Source: Teretinema zuelzerae
GTDB taxonomy: Bacteria > Spirochaetota > Spirochaetia > Treponematales > Treponemataceae
NCBI RefSeq assembly: GCF_021021555.1
Contig: NZ_JAINWA010000001.1
Coordinates: 806,001-870,000, forward strand
Reading direction: 5' to 3'
Length of the DNA: 64,000 bases
Shown here piece after piece: positions 16,511 to 25,254 of the stretch (position 1 is the first letter of the stretch; every line of letters begins with the position of its first letter). The translations under genes were made by a program, and so were the position numbers. The notes under the pieces were generated by a model that was not told the DNA's origin, made no database searches, and worked only from the letters and a program-made list of their open reading frames with translations.

Positions 16511-18612
16511 CGCGCGGGGATCTCCATCAGGCTCAAGTCGACTATCTCGTCGATATCGACCACCAAGCCGATTTTACCGCCGGACAATACGGTTCCGGAC
16601 GATATGCCCCGAAGGTCGGAGAAACGGGCGCCGAGAGATTTGATGACGACTTCGCGCTTGGCGATCACCTCGTCGAGAATGAACATGAACTTGCGGCGAT
16701 CAGAAGTTTCGCAGATGACTCCGATAATCGCCGGCGATTCGGGGATTTCGGGAATGCAGAAGGTCTCATGCATCCTGATCACGGGAATCGACTCTCCGCG
16801 CAGGTTCGCGACCTCAACCGAGCCGTTCACCGTCGAAAGCATTGCCGGAACGATCTTGATCGATTCGATGACGGAGCCGATGGGAAAGACGAAGAGGCTT
16901 TGAGAAACGCGGGTAATCATGCCGTCGATGATCGCGGTGCTCAACGGGAAAATCATGCGGAATTCGGAATACGAACCCGCAACGCTTTCTATTTCGATGC
17001 GTCCGCGGTTGTCGACCACAGCGGATCTGACGATGTCCATCCCGACTCCGCGCCCGGAGATGAGGGAGACCTCGGTATGGGTGCTGAAGCCTGAGGTAAA
17101 AATGAGGTTGAAAACCTGGGAGTCGGTCATCGCATCGGCGGCTTCGGCTCGAATAAGCTTCTTCTCGAGGGCCTTGGAAAGAATCCGCTCGCGGTCTAGC
17201 CCCTTTCCGTCGTCGCGCACGGTTATCACGATCGAGTTGCCGTGGCGTTCGGCTTTCAGCGTTACGACGCCCTGGCTATCCTTGCCGGCGTTTTTCCGGT
17301 CGAGTTCGGATTCTATGCCGTGGTCAAGGGAATTGCGCACCAGATGCATCAGGGGCTCTTCGAGCTTTTCTATTAAATTGCGGTCTATTTCCAGATCCTC
17401 GCCGACGCATTCGGCCCGGACGTTTTTCTTCAATTGCTTTGAAAGATCGCGCACGGTGCGCCTCAGATTGCCGAACAGGGTATGCAAGGTGTCGGTGCGA
17501 AGCTCCATCGCGCCGTACTGCAGGCTCCGTGTGATTTTGCGCATCTGCATGAGTTCGGCCCCGCTTCCGGAAATCTGGCCCATGGCGATCAGAAGCTCTC
17601 CGATCATGTCCACCAGAAAGTTCACCTTCGACGCGCGCACCTTTATGACCGGATCGGTTCTGTCCGGCACTCGCGAGGGCTCGCCCGCCTTGCAGTCCTT
17701 CTGCTTATCGAGCGTTTCGCGGAGCTCCTCCGAACTCAAGAATTTTTCCTGCACCGCGATTTCGCCGAAGCGTTTGCGATACGCAGAAGCTTTCTGCTTT
17801 TCCAGAACGCGGGCGACATCCTCTTCCTGCATCTTTCCTTCGGCGACCAGAATCTCGCCCAGGTTCGCGCAGGGAGCGGCGGATACATTCTTGACCCGAT
17901 TGACATAGGAATCGAGAGACACGTCGGTGAACACCGCGTAGTCGTTTTTTTCAAGGCGCTTCAAGATTTCCCGGGACATGTCGAGCCCTTCCAGCAGAAG
18001 ATCGATGTGCTGCTGAGATACCCGGGAACGTCCGCTTCTCAGTTCGTCGAGAAGGCTTTCGATGTTATGGGTCAGTTCGCCCAGCGTCGCGATTTTCAGA
18101 AAACCGCATTCGCCCTTAATCGTATGAAAAATGCGGAAAAGGGTTTGAACAGCGGCCGAATCGTCGGGATTGTCCTCCAGCTGAAGGATGGTTTCCTGCG
18201 CGTTCGCGAGCCGGTCTCGGATCTCGGTAAGAAAAATCTGGAACGTTTCCTCGTCCCGCTCGGGAACTCCGGCGTCTTCTACGGACGGGCAAGATTTACT
18301 CTTGCAGGAAAAGGCGCCCATTGCAAGTTCCGCTTCCGCGCGCGTCGCGTCGTCCTGAGCCAGGGCATAGCCCTGGAGAAGATCGATCCCGGCGGAAAGC
18401 GATTCGGTAAACCCGTCTGTACCGCTGTTCTTCATTTCTCCGGTGACGCAGTTTTTCAAGTTTTCTATCAGTTTGCAGGCTGCCGGCACTTCAAGAAAAA
18501 AATCCTTCAGGGCTGAAAGCGCGTCTGACAAGTCGGAAAGAAGAAGGAAATCGCCGGTTTCATACTTTAAAAGGAGGGATGTTATCGCGGAAAAGTGATC
18601 GTCTCGGGTCAA
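16507..18612 (-). CDS. cheA: Chemotaxis histidine kinase CheA
   Basis: About 701 residues. After an N-terminal helical segment of ~100 residues comes the HPt domain, with the phospho-histidine in LFRIFHTIKGECGFL. A linker carries the repeat ANLGEILVAEGKMQEEDVA and FGEIAVQEKFLSSEELRE. Next are the dimerisation helices, the ATPase (MHLVRNSLDHGIE N-box, DDGKGLD, GRGVGMDIV) and a C-terminal CheW-like domain. The HPt is therefore internal, not N-terminal as in E. coli. A TTG start at 18612 is proposed because AAGGGG precedes it at good spacing; the frame stays open to a TTG at 18696 without such a site. It autophosphorylates on receptor signal and passes phosphate to CheY and CheB. Confidence 0.88.
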   Translation of the reverse strand: MTRDDHFSAITSLLLKYETGDFLLLSDLSDALSALKDFFLEVPAACKLIENLKNCVTGEMKNSGTDGFTESLSAGIDLLQGYALAQDDATRAEAELAMGAFSCKSKSCPSVEDAGVPERDEETFQIFLTEIRDRLANAQETILQLEDNPDDSAAVQTLFRIFHTIKGECGFLKIATLGELTHNIESLLDELRSGRSRVSQQHIDLLLEGLDMSREILKRLEKNDYAVFTDVSLDSYVNRVKNVSAAPCANLGEILVAEGKMQEEDVARVLEKQKASAYRKRFGEIAVQEKFLSSEELRETLDKQKDCKAGEPSRVPDRTDPVIKVRASKVNFLVDMIGELLIAMGQISGSGAELMQMRKITRSLQYGAMELRTDTLHTLFGNLRRTVRDLSKQLKKNVRAECVGEDLEIDRNLIEKLEEPLMHLVRNSLDHGIESELDRKNAGKDSQGVVTLKAERHGNSIVITVRDDGKGLDRERILSKALEKKLIRAEAADAMTDSQVFNLIFTSGFSTHTEVSLISGRGVGMDIVRSAVVDNRGRIEIESVAGSYSEFRMIFPLSTAIIDGMITRVSQSLFVFPIGSVIESIKIVPAMLSTVNGSVEVANLRGESIPVIRMHETFCIPEIPESPAIIGVICETSDRRKFMFILDEVIAKREVVIKSLGARFSDLRGISSGTVLSGGKIGLVVDIDEIVDLSLMEIPAR

Positions 18613-18734
18613 AGTGCGCCCCTTATTATTAAGAAATATTTTTACACAGGTGTACACGAATCTCTTTCGTTCTACGGAAGAATGAAAGAGCCACAATCAT
18701 GAGTATAGGAGAAGGGTATTTCGATTGCAAATTT

Positions 18735-20129
18735 TTAAGACGAGTTTTTTCCGTTTTTGCCCGACTTGCTCGCTTCTTTGTCGCAATACATCCGGGCGTC
18801 CGCTGCGGAATAGAGCTCATCGAAGGTGCGCCCGTCGTCGGGGAATACTGCGTATCCTTTTGCCAGATAAAGAGATATAGGAGGGCAGAATTCGCCTGAG
18901 TTCGTTTCGCATCGGAGTTGGATAGGCCGGGACGTAGATTTTTCGATTCTTTCCAAAATCGCGGGAACCGTTTCGCCGTAGTCGAGAGAATCGATAAACA
19001 GAATAAACTCATCGCCGCCGAAACGCGAGACACGATCAGTTGTGCGCAGGCACATTCCTATTCGGCGAGAAAGCTCGATCAACACAAGATCGCCAACGGG
19101 ATGGCCGTACTCGTCGTTGATTTCCTTGAAGCCGTTCAAATCCATGATGCACAGCGCATGGGGACAGGGAGACTGCCGAAGTCGCTTCTGGACATAGGAC
19201 CGGAAAGCCCGTTTGTTCAGCGTTCCGGTCAACGGATCACGGAGGGCCTGTTCCAGCCGCTCCTGATACTGCTGGGCATGAAAAAAGAGAAGGACCGCTC
19301 CCGCGGCAATGATGACGAAATACGACGCGAGAGCGAATAGATCAGACAAATCCGGTTTCCCGCGCCAGCCGTCTTCGGGATAGATATGCAACGCCCAGGC
19401 TTGATTCGGAAAATGAACTGCCCGCACCAGCGAATCCTGCTCGAATATATCGACATGGCCCCAGGTAAAATCGTTCGCTCCGTCGGTTTTCTCTGCTCGC
19501 AACGCGAAAAAATAACCGTCGCGTTCCGCCAGAAGCCCGGTTTCCGCTACTACTTCGTTAAAATCCAGGGTTATGACCGCCAAACCCCAGAACCGCTCTC
19601 CGACGGATCCGGTTGCCCCGGGCGTCCCGTCCGGCAAATAAATCGCCTTCCGGTTAAAGATGAGATATCCGCCCTGCCTTGCCAGAACAGGTCCCTGAGT
19701 CACGGATTCGCGGGTTTCCATCGCCGTCCGAACAAAGCTGTTACGCGCCGAGTCTGCAAGCAGATCATGGCCGACGGCGGCTTCGTTACCCTCGAGGGGA
19801 TAGACGGCGCGCACAACCCCGCCGGGCGCCAGGATTATATTCTTGATCCCCCCGCAGTGGCTCAATATCAGATCGAAATAAGGCTTGAGAGATTCATCCG
19901 AAGCGGACGGATCTTTGAGCAGCAGTATTTCCAGAAAGTCCGCATACTGGAGATTCATATTGACATGGTTTTGCAGGCGATCGGCGTACACGGTCAATTC
20001 CTGCATGGCGAGAAGGCGGTTCCTGCGGTCGGCATTCGTCGATCTGATTCCGGCAAGAACGAAAAAATTAAGAGATAAGAGGAGAACGCCGGAAAGAGAA
20101 ACAAATATCGATAGTACCGTTTTTCTCAT
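18735..20129 (-). CDS. CHASE-GGDEF diguanylate cyclase
   Basis: The 464-residue protein has TM helices at ~3-25 and ~280-305 around a periplasmic CHASE domain (VVRAVYPLEGNEAAVGHDLL is the typical CHASE segment). The cytoplasmic GGDEF domain follows: RDPLTGTLNKRAF, MDLNGFKEINDEYGHPVGD and an intact RFGGDEF. An RTTD product-inhibition site lies five residues before GGDEF. It should make cyclic di-GMP in response to an external signal. The ATG at 20129 follows CGGAG; an upstream in-frame extension is unsupported. It is transcribed toward cheA, with 122 bp between, so a functional link to the chemotaxis operon is possible. Confidence 0.88.
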   Translation of the reverse strand: MRKTVLSIFVSLSGVLLLSLNFFVLAGIRSTNADRRNRLLAMQELTVYADRLQNHVNMNLQYADFLEILLLKDPSASDESLKPYFDLILSHCGGIKNIILAPGGVVRAVYPLEGNEAAVGHDLLADSARNSFVRTAMETRESVTQGPVLARQGGYLIFNRKAIYLPDGTPGATGSVGERFWGLAVITLDFNEVVAETGLLAERDGYFFALRAEKTDGANDFTWGHVDIFEQDSLVRAVHFPNQAWALHIYPEDGWRGKPDLSDLFALASYFVIIAAGAVLLFFHAQQYQERLEQALRDPLTGTLNKRAFRSYVQKRLRQSPCPHALCIMDLNGFKEINDEYGHPVGDLVLIELSRRIGMCLRTTDRVSRFGGDEFILFIDSLDYGETVPAILERIEKSTSRPIQLRCETNSGEFCPPISLYLAKGYAVFPDDGRTFDELYSAADARMYCDKEASKSGKNGKNSS

Positions 20130-20221
20130 TGCATGCTCCGAAGCGAATACGCGAATCCGTCCATTTATTCCATAATAGGTTACCTGCGCGGACCTGTCGA
20201 GAATCAGCGTACAAATTCCGT

Positions 20222-21160
20222 TCACTTCGGCTTTGAGTCGAATCTCTTCCTATAAGAACAACCGTTGCACAAAGGCTCGACGACGCGGCGGGCGGAAAAG
20301 CCGTCGTAGAGAGCCCTGGCGCGGGGGCGTTCCAGTATTGTCTGCAGATCTTCGCGCAAGAGATTTCCCAGCGCGATGTCTCCGTTCCGGTCGAGGCAGC
20401 AGGGAACGACGGTGCCGTCAGCGAGGACGCCGATCTGATCGCGGAGGCCGCGGCAAAAGCCCCGGACGAGTGTATCACGATTTTCAGAGCCGGCTGTTCC
20501 GCCGCCGGCCTCGCCGCCCGGTTGTGGAAGGGACGGCCACTCGAACGTATCGGCGGCGTGAACGGCCGTTCCGGGAGAAAGGACGAAGCCGTTCCGCCCT
20601 GCGAGAATTTCCGGAGTGAGGACTCCGGCTCGGGATGAATCAGGATTGAAGGCTCGCGCGAGCTCTTCAAGCAGAGGGCTTGAAAAGCCGCCGTCGTCGC
20701 GGGTCCAGAACCGGAAGCTCGAGAGGAAATCAGGACGAACCAGACGCTGCCGGGACGCGAACGCGCGGACGCAGGATACGAGGGAGCGCAGCCGCTCGAT
20801 CCGCTCCTCCGGCGGAAACTGTTCGAGGCTCTGCACGGAAAGGTTGAGGCGGGCAAGGGAGGGAACCGCGGCGGCGCCGGGAAGACGCTCCGAAAGGAGG
20901 GTACCGTTCGTCGTCAGATTCACGGAGAAACCTCGCTTGCCGGCAAGCTCCAGAAATCGGAAAATACCCGGATGGAGGAAGGGCTCGCCCATCAAGTGGA
21001 AATAGAGGATTTTCGTCCAGCCGGATAGCCGGTCCAGGACGAGGATGAAGTCGGATTCGTCCATAAATATGCGAGGGCGGACAGTGAGCCCGCAAAAAGA
21101 ACAGGCGAGATTGCAGCAGTTCGTTATTTCAATATACGCTTTGTCGAATCGGGTTTTCAT
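20222..21160 (-). CDS. Radical SAM/SPASM domain protein
   Basis: The 312-residue protein has ITNCCNLACSFCG near the start (CX3CX2C cluster), then LMGEPFLHPGIFRFLELAGK and NLTTNGTLL, all radical SAM core motifs. A C-terminal SPASM-like part follows: GVLADGTVVPCCLDRNGDIALGNL and ending LCNGCSYRKR. Such proteins modify peptides or process small molecules. No peptide substrate gene is obvious nearby. The ATG at 21160 lacks a Shine-Dalgarno and lies 12 bases after a CATACT box, so the mRNA may have almost no leader. The frame remains open upstream to 21292, but that part overlaps the divergent gene. Confidence 0.82.
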   Translation of the reverse strand: MKTRFDKAYIEITNCCNLACSFCGLTVRPRIFMDESDFILVLDRLSGWTKILYFHLMGEPFLHPGIFRFLELAGKRGFSVNLTTNGTLLSERLPGAAAVPSLARLNLSVQSLEQFPPEERIERLRSLVSCVRAFASRQRLVRPDFLSSFRFWTRDDGGFSSPLLEELARAFNPDSSRAGVLTPEILAGRNGFVLSPGTAVHAADTFEWPSLPQPGGEAGGGTAGSENRDTLVRGFCRGLRDQIGVLADGTVVPCCLDRNGDIALGNLLREDLQTILERPRARALYDGFSARRVVEPLCNGCSYRKRFDSKPK

Positions 21161-21262
21161 GGTTGCCGGCAGAGTATGGCAGGGAAAGAGGGATCGGGGC
21201 AAGAGCCGCTCGTCGAAAGGGGAGAATGGACTCGACTCACGGCCGCGTGCTAGTGTCTTTGC

Positions 21263-22507
21263 ATGAATGCAGAGTCGATTCCACGTCAGCATATATCGAT
21301 CGTCGGAGCGGGAGCCGCAGGGCTATTCGCCGCGGACTATCTCGCCGCTCGAGGCTGCCCGGTCGACCTTTACGATCATAAAACGGAACCTGCTCTCAAG
21401 CTCCGCCTCGCCGCCTCTAGCGGACTCAACTTCACCAATTCAGCGCCTCCTGAGCGATTCGCCGAACGCTACGGCGAACAAGCGCCTCGATTCGAGCGGT
21501 TTCTGCGGGACGACGGAAGCGCGGCTTTCATACACCGCGCGCGGGAACTCGGAATCCAGACATTCGAAGGCTCCGGCGGAAAAATATTCGCGCGCGAAGA
21601 AGACGGCCGCACGTTCGTAAACGCTCTGAGGCAGACCCTCTCGGAGTCAGGCCGCGTCGATTTCCACCCCGGTCATCGGTTCGCTGGATTTTCTGCCGAA
21701 GGAGCCGTAATAATCGCGAACGATGCAGGAGACGAAACGCTCCTCCCCTTCCCCGTCATCCTCGCCCTCGGAGGCGCAAGCTGGCCCGCTACCGGAAGCG
21801 ACGGAACCTGGGTCGAAGCGTTCCGGAAAGCAGGACTCAAGACCGAAGCGCTCAAAGGAGCGAACTGCGGATTCGACGCAGAAAACCTCTGCCCCGATCA
21901 ACACGCTCCGGGCGGAGACCAGAGGCTCCCGATAAAAAACGTAACCGCGTCTTTCGGGAACAAGGCTATCAGAGGCGAATGCATGCTCACCCGAACGGGA
22001 ATCGAAGGAGGGCCGGTCTACGCGCTCGCGGCCGCGATTTCAAGCGCCATCGAAGAAAGCGGCAGCCAAACGGTATACTTCGACCTCTGTCCCGACCTCG
22101 ATGAAAAAAAAGTCGGGGACAAACTGCTTAACAGAAAGAAAGGAGAAAGCGCCTCCACCCTGCTCCGGAAAAAACTGAGATTCGACGAGGGCAAACTCGC
22201 CCTCATCCGCCGTTCGCTCGGAAAAAACGGAGCGGCCGTCCTCTCGGATACCCCCGCTCTCATAAAAGCTCTCCCCGTGCGCTTCATCGCCCCGCGCCCC
22301 CGCGAAGAAGCGATCTCCTGCTCCGGCGGACTCGCCTTCGACGAGCTCGACTCCTCCCTCATGCTCATCTCCCGTCCCGGCGTTTTTTGCGCAGGCGAAA
22401 TGCTCGACTGGACCGCCCCCACCGGCGGATTCCTCCTCACCGCCTGCTTCTCCACCGCCAGAACCGCCGCAAAAGGCGCGATCCGTTTTCTCGGGGAGAC
22501 AGATTAA
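21263..22507 (+). CDS. HI0933/BaiN-like NAD(P)/FAD-dependent oxidoreductase
   Basis: The 414-residue protein has an N-terminal dinucleotide motif, ISIVGAGAAGLFAADYLA, followed by LKLRLAASSGLNFTN, the family form of the RKLxxSGxGRCN flavin motif. Near the end EEAISCSGGLAFDELD and VFCAGEMLDWTAPTGGF are typical of HI0933-like flavoproteins (TIGR00275/TIGR03862 group). The substrate is not established for most members; BaiN reduces bile-acid intermediates. No Shine-Dalgarno is seen before 21263; TAGTGT lies six bases upstream. A 17-bp perfect hairpin follows the gene. Confidence 0.85.
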   Translation: MNAESIPRQHISIVGAGAAGLFAADYLAARGCPVDLYDHKTEPALKLRLAASSGLNFTNSAPPERFAERYGEQAPRFERFLRDDGSAAFIHRARELGIQTFEGSGGKIFAREEDGRTFVNALRQTLSESGRVDFHPGHRFAGFSAEGAVIIANDAGDETLLPFPVILALGGASWPATGSDGTWVEAFRKAGLKTEALKGANCGFDAENLCPDQHAPGGDQRLPIKNVTASFGNKAIRGECMLTRTGIEGGPVYALAAAISSAIEESGSQTVYFDLCPDLDEKKVGDKLLNRKKGESASTLLRKKLRFDEGKLALIRRSLGKNGAAVLSDTPALIKALPVRFIAPRPREEAISCSGGLAFDELDSSLMLISRPGVFCAGEMLDWTAPTGGFLLTACFSTARTAAKGAIRFLGETD

Positions 22508-22516
22508 CCAGAATTC

Positions 22517-22555
22517 TTGGCAAACAGCCGGAACCATCTTCCGGCTGTTTGCCAA
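22517..22555 (+). terminator. Long perfect hairpin after the HI0933-like gene
   Basis: Arms 22517-22533 and 22539-22555 pair over 17 bp (TTGGCAAACAGCCGGAA) around a 5-nt loop. No long T run follows, so termination efficiency is uncertain. The 3' arm contains the -35 box of the next gene. Confidence 0.6.
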
Positions 22556-22577
22556 AATCAAGGTTTCGCACTACCAT
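22549..22577 (+). promoter_or_regulatory. Promoter of the solute-binding protein gene, leaderless type
   Basis: TTGCCA (22549-22554), 17-bp spacer, TACCAT (22572-22577), then six bases to the ATG at 22584. The -35 lies inside the 3' arm of the preceding hairpin. No Shine-Dalgarno is present. Confidence 0.5.
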
Positions 22578-22583
22578 TAAGCC

Positions 22584-23462
22584 ATGACAGCAATCCGTTC
22601 GCCGGTATCGCGCGGCCGCGGCCGCATCCTCCTGTCCGCCCTTCTGCTCGTCGCCTCCGCCGCCGCTTTCGGCCAGAAGATAGTCTACCCGCGGCCGGTG
22701 GCGGATTTCGACAAACGGAGCGAATATCCGCTTCTCCTCCTCCGCCTCGCGCTTTCGAAAACGGAGAACAGCTACGAACCCGTTCCCGGCGAAAACATCA
22801 TGAACAAGGCGCGCGTCGCCGTGGAGCTCGCGGAAGGAAGGCTCGACGTCGCATGGATGGTCACGAACGCTGAACGCGAAACAGCCCTCTGGCCGATCCG
22901 CATCTGCGTCTTCAAAGGCCTGGGCGGCTGGAGAGTCGCCCTCGTAACAAAAGAAAACGAAAATCTCCTGGCCGGAGTCGACTCGATATCAAGCCTCTGC
23001 GATTACATCGCCGGCCAACAGTTCGACTGGCCGGACGCCGCGATACTGCAACGCAACGGAATCCCGGTAACGACCACCGCCTCATACGACGTCCTTTTTA
23101 AAATGCTCATCGCCGGACGGTTCGACTGGTTCCCCCGAAACATCATGGAAATCTGGGACGAAGAAAAAGCCTGGAGCTTGCAAGGCATACTCGTCGAACC
23201 GCACCTTCTCGTAAAATATCCGAGCGCCTACTACTTTTTCGTCCGCCGGGACAACGAAGCCCTCGCCCGCGCAATCGAAACCGGACTCGAAGCCGCGCTT
23301 GCGGACGGCAGCCTCGACGCCCTCTTCCTCGAATGCCACGGAGACGTCTTCGCCAAAGCCCGCGTCAAAGACCGGCGCGTGATCGAACTCGCCAATCCCT
23401 ACCTGCCCCCGCTCACCCCCGTCGACCGCAAAGACCTCTGGTACGAACCACTCCCACAATAA
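22584..23462 (+). CDS. Periplasmic solute-binding protein of the PBP2 type
   Basis: The 292-residue protein has a signal peptide (ILLSALLLVASAAAFG, cleavage near residue 30). A two-lobe binding protein fold follows, as in amino-acid ABC binding proteins (SBP_bac_3-like): VELAEGRLDVAWMVTNAERE, VALVTKENENLLAGVDSI and MLIAGRFDWFPRNIMEIWDE. No permease or ATPase is next to it, so it may be an orphan receptor that feeds a distant transporter or a sensor. The ligand is unknown. It is convergent with tyrS. Confidence 0.7.
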   Translation: MTAIRSPVSRGRGRILLSALLLVASAAAFGQKIVYPRPVADFDKRSEYPLLLLRLALSKTENSYEPVPGENIMNKARVAVELAEGRLDVAWMVTNAERETALWPIRICVFKGLGGWRVALVTKENENLLAGVDSISSLCDYIAGQQFDWPDAAILQRNGIPVTTTASYDVLFKMLIAGRFDWFPRNIMEIWDEEKAWSLQGILVEPHLLVKYPSAYYFFVRRDNEALARAIETGLEAALADGSLDALFLECHGDVFAKARVKDRRVIELANPYLPPLTPVDRKDLWYEPLPQ

Positions 23463-23545
23463 TCAGGGCGTCTCCGGCCCGAGGCCGGCCGCGCTCTCCG
23501 CTCCAAGTCCTCGTCGAAGAAACCGCTCTATACAGAACGGTTTCA

Positions 23546-24793
23546 TCACTCCGGTCTTTCCGCTTCGATCGCTGACGCGAACACAACCCTGACGAAACGC
23601 CGGCGACCGATCCTGACTACCACGCCCTCGCTCTCGGCTGCCGCCGCGTCGATGCGGTATCCTGTGTCCGTTATCCGCTCCTCTCCCGCGTACACCGCGC
23701 CCTCTCCCACGAGCCGCCTCGCCTCGCTCGCCGAGGCAGTCAATCCCGACTGTTTCAGAATAGCGCACATATCGAGACTCCCCGCGCAGGTAAAGACGGG
23801 GATTTCGCTCGGCGCCTCCTTCCGGGAAAACCGGCGTTCCCATTCTTCCCGGGATCTCTGAGCCCGGGCCGCTCCGCCGAAGCGTCCGACGATCCTTTCG
23901 GCAAGCTCGAGCTTCAAGCGCATGGGATTCTCCCCTGATGCAACCCTCGCCGCGGCGGCCCGGCAGTCCTCGGGAGAATCGAGCAGAACCAAACGCCGGT
24001 ACGGTTCCATGCATTCGTCGGAGATTGACATCAACCGCGCGAATTGCTCGGCCGGATCAAGCAGTATCGGAATATCGTTTCCGAAAGACTTCGACATCTT
24101 TCTGCCGTCCAGTCCCGGCAAGAGCGGCATCAACATCGCGCACTGAATCTCCATTCCGCGATCCCTCTGCAGATCGCGTCCCGCCAGAATATTGAATTTC
24201 TGGTCCATGCCGCCGAGCTCAACATCCGCGCCGACTACGACAGAATCCCATGCCTGGAGAACCGGATAAAAGAGCTCATGGACGCCGACCCGCACGCCCT
24301 GCTCGTACCGCGCCCTGAAAGTCTCGTGGGCGAGCAGTTGCGCAAGGCTGAAAGCGCCCGCGAGCCGAAGCGTTTCGGAAAGAGGCAGAGACTCATACCA
24401 TTCGCTTTGCCAACGTACTTCGGCCTTCTCCCGGTCGACTATGCGGAATATCTGTTCCGTATAGCCGGCCGCGTTTTCCCGCACCTGCTCCATCGTAAGC
24501 GCAGGCCGTTCCGCATTCCTGCCCGTCGGATCGCCGATTGAGGCCGTATAGTCGCCGATGATCAACACCGCCTGATGCCCCAGATCCTGAAACTGCCTGA
24601 GCTTGCCGTACGGAACCATATGCCCCAGATGAACGGCATTCGACGTCGGATCTATGCCGAGCTTCACTCGTAACGGGACACCGGTTTCGATGCTGCGCTC
24701 AAGTTTCGCCAACAATTCCCCGCGGGGAATCAATTCCTCCGCGCCGCGTTCAAGCAGGACAAGCTGCCGCCCCGCTTCCTTTTTTGCGTCCAT
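23546..24793 (-). CDS. tyrS: Tyrosyl-tRNA synthetase
   Basis: The 415-residue class I synthetase has the ATP site HLGHMVPYGKLRQFQDLGH (HIGH motif as HLGH) and GRKMSKSFGN (KMSKS). The tyrosine pocket segment GGMDQKFNILAGRD is also clear, and a C-terminal S4 RNA-binding domain (residues ~350-410, SASEARRLVGEGAVYAG) completes it. It charges tRNA-Tyr. AAAGGAGG precedes the ATG. About 80 bp upstream lies a strong terminator, and before that a tyrosine-containing leader ORF, so expression is probably set by attenuation that senses tyrosyl-tRNA. Confidence 0.96.
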   Translation of the reverse strand: MDAKKEAGRQLVLLERGAEELIPRGELLAKLERSIETGVPLRVKLGIDPTSNAVHLGHMVPYGKLRQFQDLGHQAVLIIGDYTASIGDPTGRNAERPALTMEQVRENAAGYTEQIFRIVDREKAEVRWQSEWYESLPLSETLRLAGAFSLAQLLAHETFRARYEQGVRVGVHELFYPVLQAWDSVVVGADVELGGMDQKFNILAGRDLQRDRGMEIQCAMLMPLLPGLDGRKMSKSFGNDIPILLDPAEQFARLMSISDECMEPYRRLVLLDSPEDCRAAAARVASGENPMRLKLELAERIVGRFGGAARAQRSREEWERRFSRKEAPSEIPVFTCAGSLDMCAILKQSGLTASASEARRLVGEGAVYAGEERITDTGYRIDAAAAESEGVVVRIGRRRFVRVVFASAIEAERPE

Positions 24794-24879
24794 ATACGCC
24801 TCCTTTCGGACACTGACTCTTCCCGCTGAACGGGCCGCGCCCCGAAACCTCCCGGGAAAGGAAAACGCCGAAAGCCTTT

Positions 24880-24933
24880 AAAACGAAAAAGGCCCGCAGC
24901 CGTCCTCCCCACCGGGGAGAACGGCTGCGGGCC
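24880..24933 (-). terminator. Intrinsic terminator in the tyrS leader (attenuator)
   Basis: On the minus strand GGCCCGCAGCCGT (24933-24921) pairs with ACGGCTGCGGGCC (24903-24891). A further CTCCCC/GGGGAG stem sits inside, and TTTTTCGTTTT follows. It stands between the leader ORF and tyrS, so it must be bypassed for tyrS to be made from the upstream promoter. Confidence 0.8.
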
Positions 24934-24954
24934 CTTCGCGGCCTATCTACGCCG

Positions 24955-25032
24955 CTAGTACCGCATGCCTCCGCGAAGGAGATGCAACGAGTACGGGCGG
25001 TAATACTGATTTCTCAAATTAAACCTTTTCAT
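24955..25032 (-). CDS. Putative tyrS leader peptide, 25 residues
   Basis: An ATG at 25032 opens a 25-codon frame that ends TAG at 24955. Four residues are tyrosine: codons 10, 11 and 14 (QYYRPY) and codon 25, the last before the stop. The final part reads LLRGGMRY. A promoter ends nine bases before the ATG and there is no strong ribosome site. The stop is 21 bases before the terminator hairpin. CCTTCGCGG within codons 18-21 is perfectly complementary to CCGCGAAGG just before the terminator, so ribosome position could alter folding. This fits ribosome-mediated attenuation of tyrS. No T-box sequence is visible. The peptide itself probably has no other role. Confidence 0.6.
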   Translation of the reverse strand: MKRFNLRNQYYRPYSLHLLRGGMRY

Positions 25033-25041
25033 GACCCTAAA

Positions 25042-25070
25042 ATCCTAACAGGAATCGCGAACCGATGCAA
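25042..25070 (-). promoter_or_regulatory. Promoter of the tyrS leader transcript
   Basis: On the minus strand TTGCAT (25070-25065), 17-bp spacer, TAGGAT (25047-25042). The leader-peptide ATG begins nine bases after the -10 box, so the RNA would have almost no leader before it. The remaining stretch up to 25254 holds nothing else I can support. Confidence 0.55.
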
Positions 25071-25254
25071 GGGCCGCATACAGCGCAGCATTCCAAGCGT
25101 GCGGCAGGAAGGGCGAACGATCTTTCGCGAAGGCGGTTAGAGCGTCCGTTTGTCGGAATGGCCGAAGCGGCCGCCGGGCGGAAGGGCTGTACGCAGAGCG
25201 TGAAAGGCTGCCGCCGGCCGATTTCAAAATGAAATAATACGATTGACCGGCGGT

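Noticed and set aside
18613-18696. Longer cheA start at the TTG at 18696
   Set aside because: No ribosome site there, while the TTG at 18612 has AAGGGG at good spacing.
24880-25032. T-box riboswitch upstream of tyrS
   Set aside because: No UGGNACC-type T-box sequence and no specifier-loop structure. A Tyr-containing ORF explains the leader better.
25045-25227. Minus-strand frame of 60 codons upstream of the tyrS promoter
   Set aside because: No ribosome site, no similarity, and it overlaps the likely promoter.
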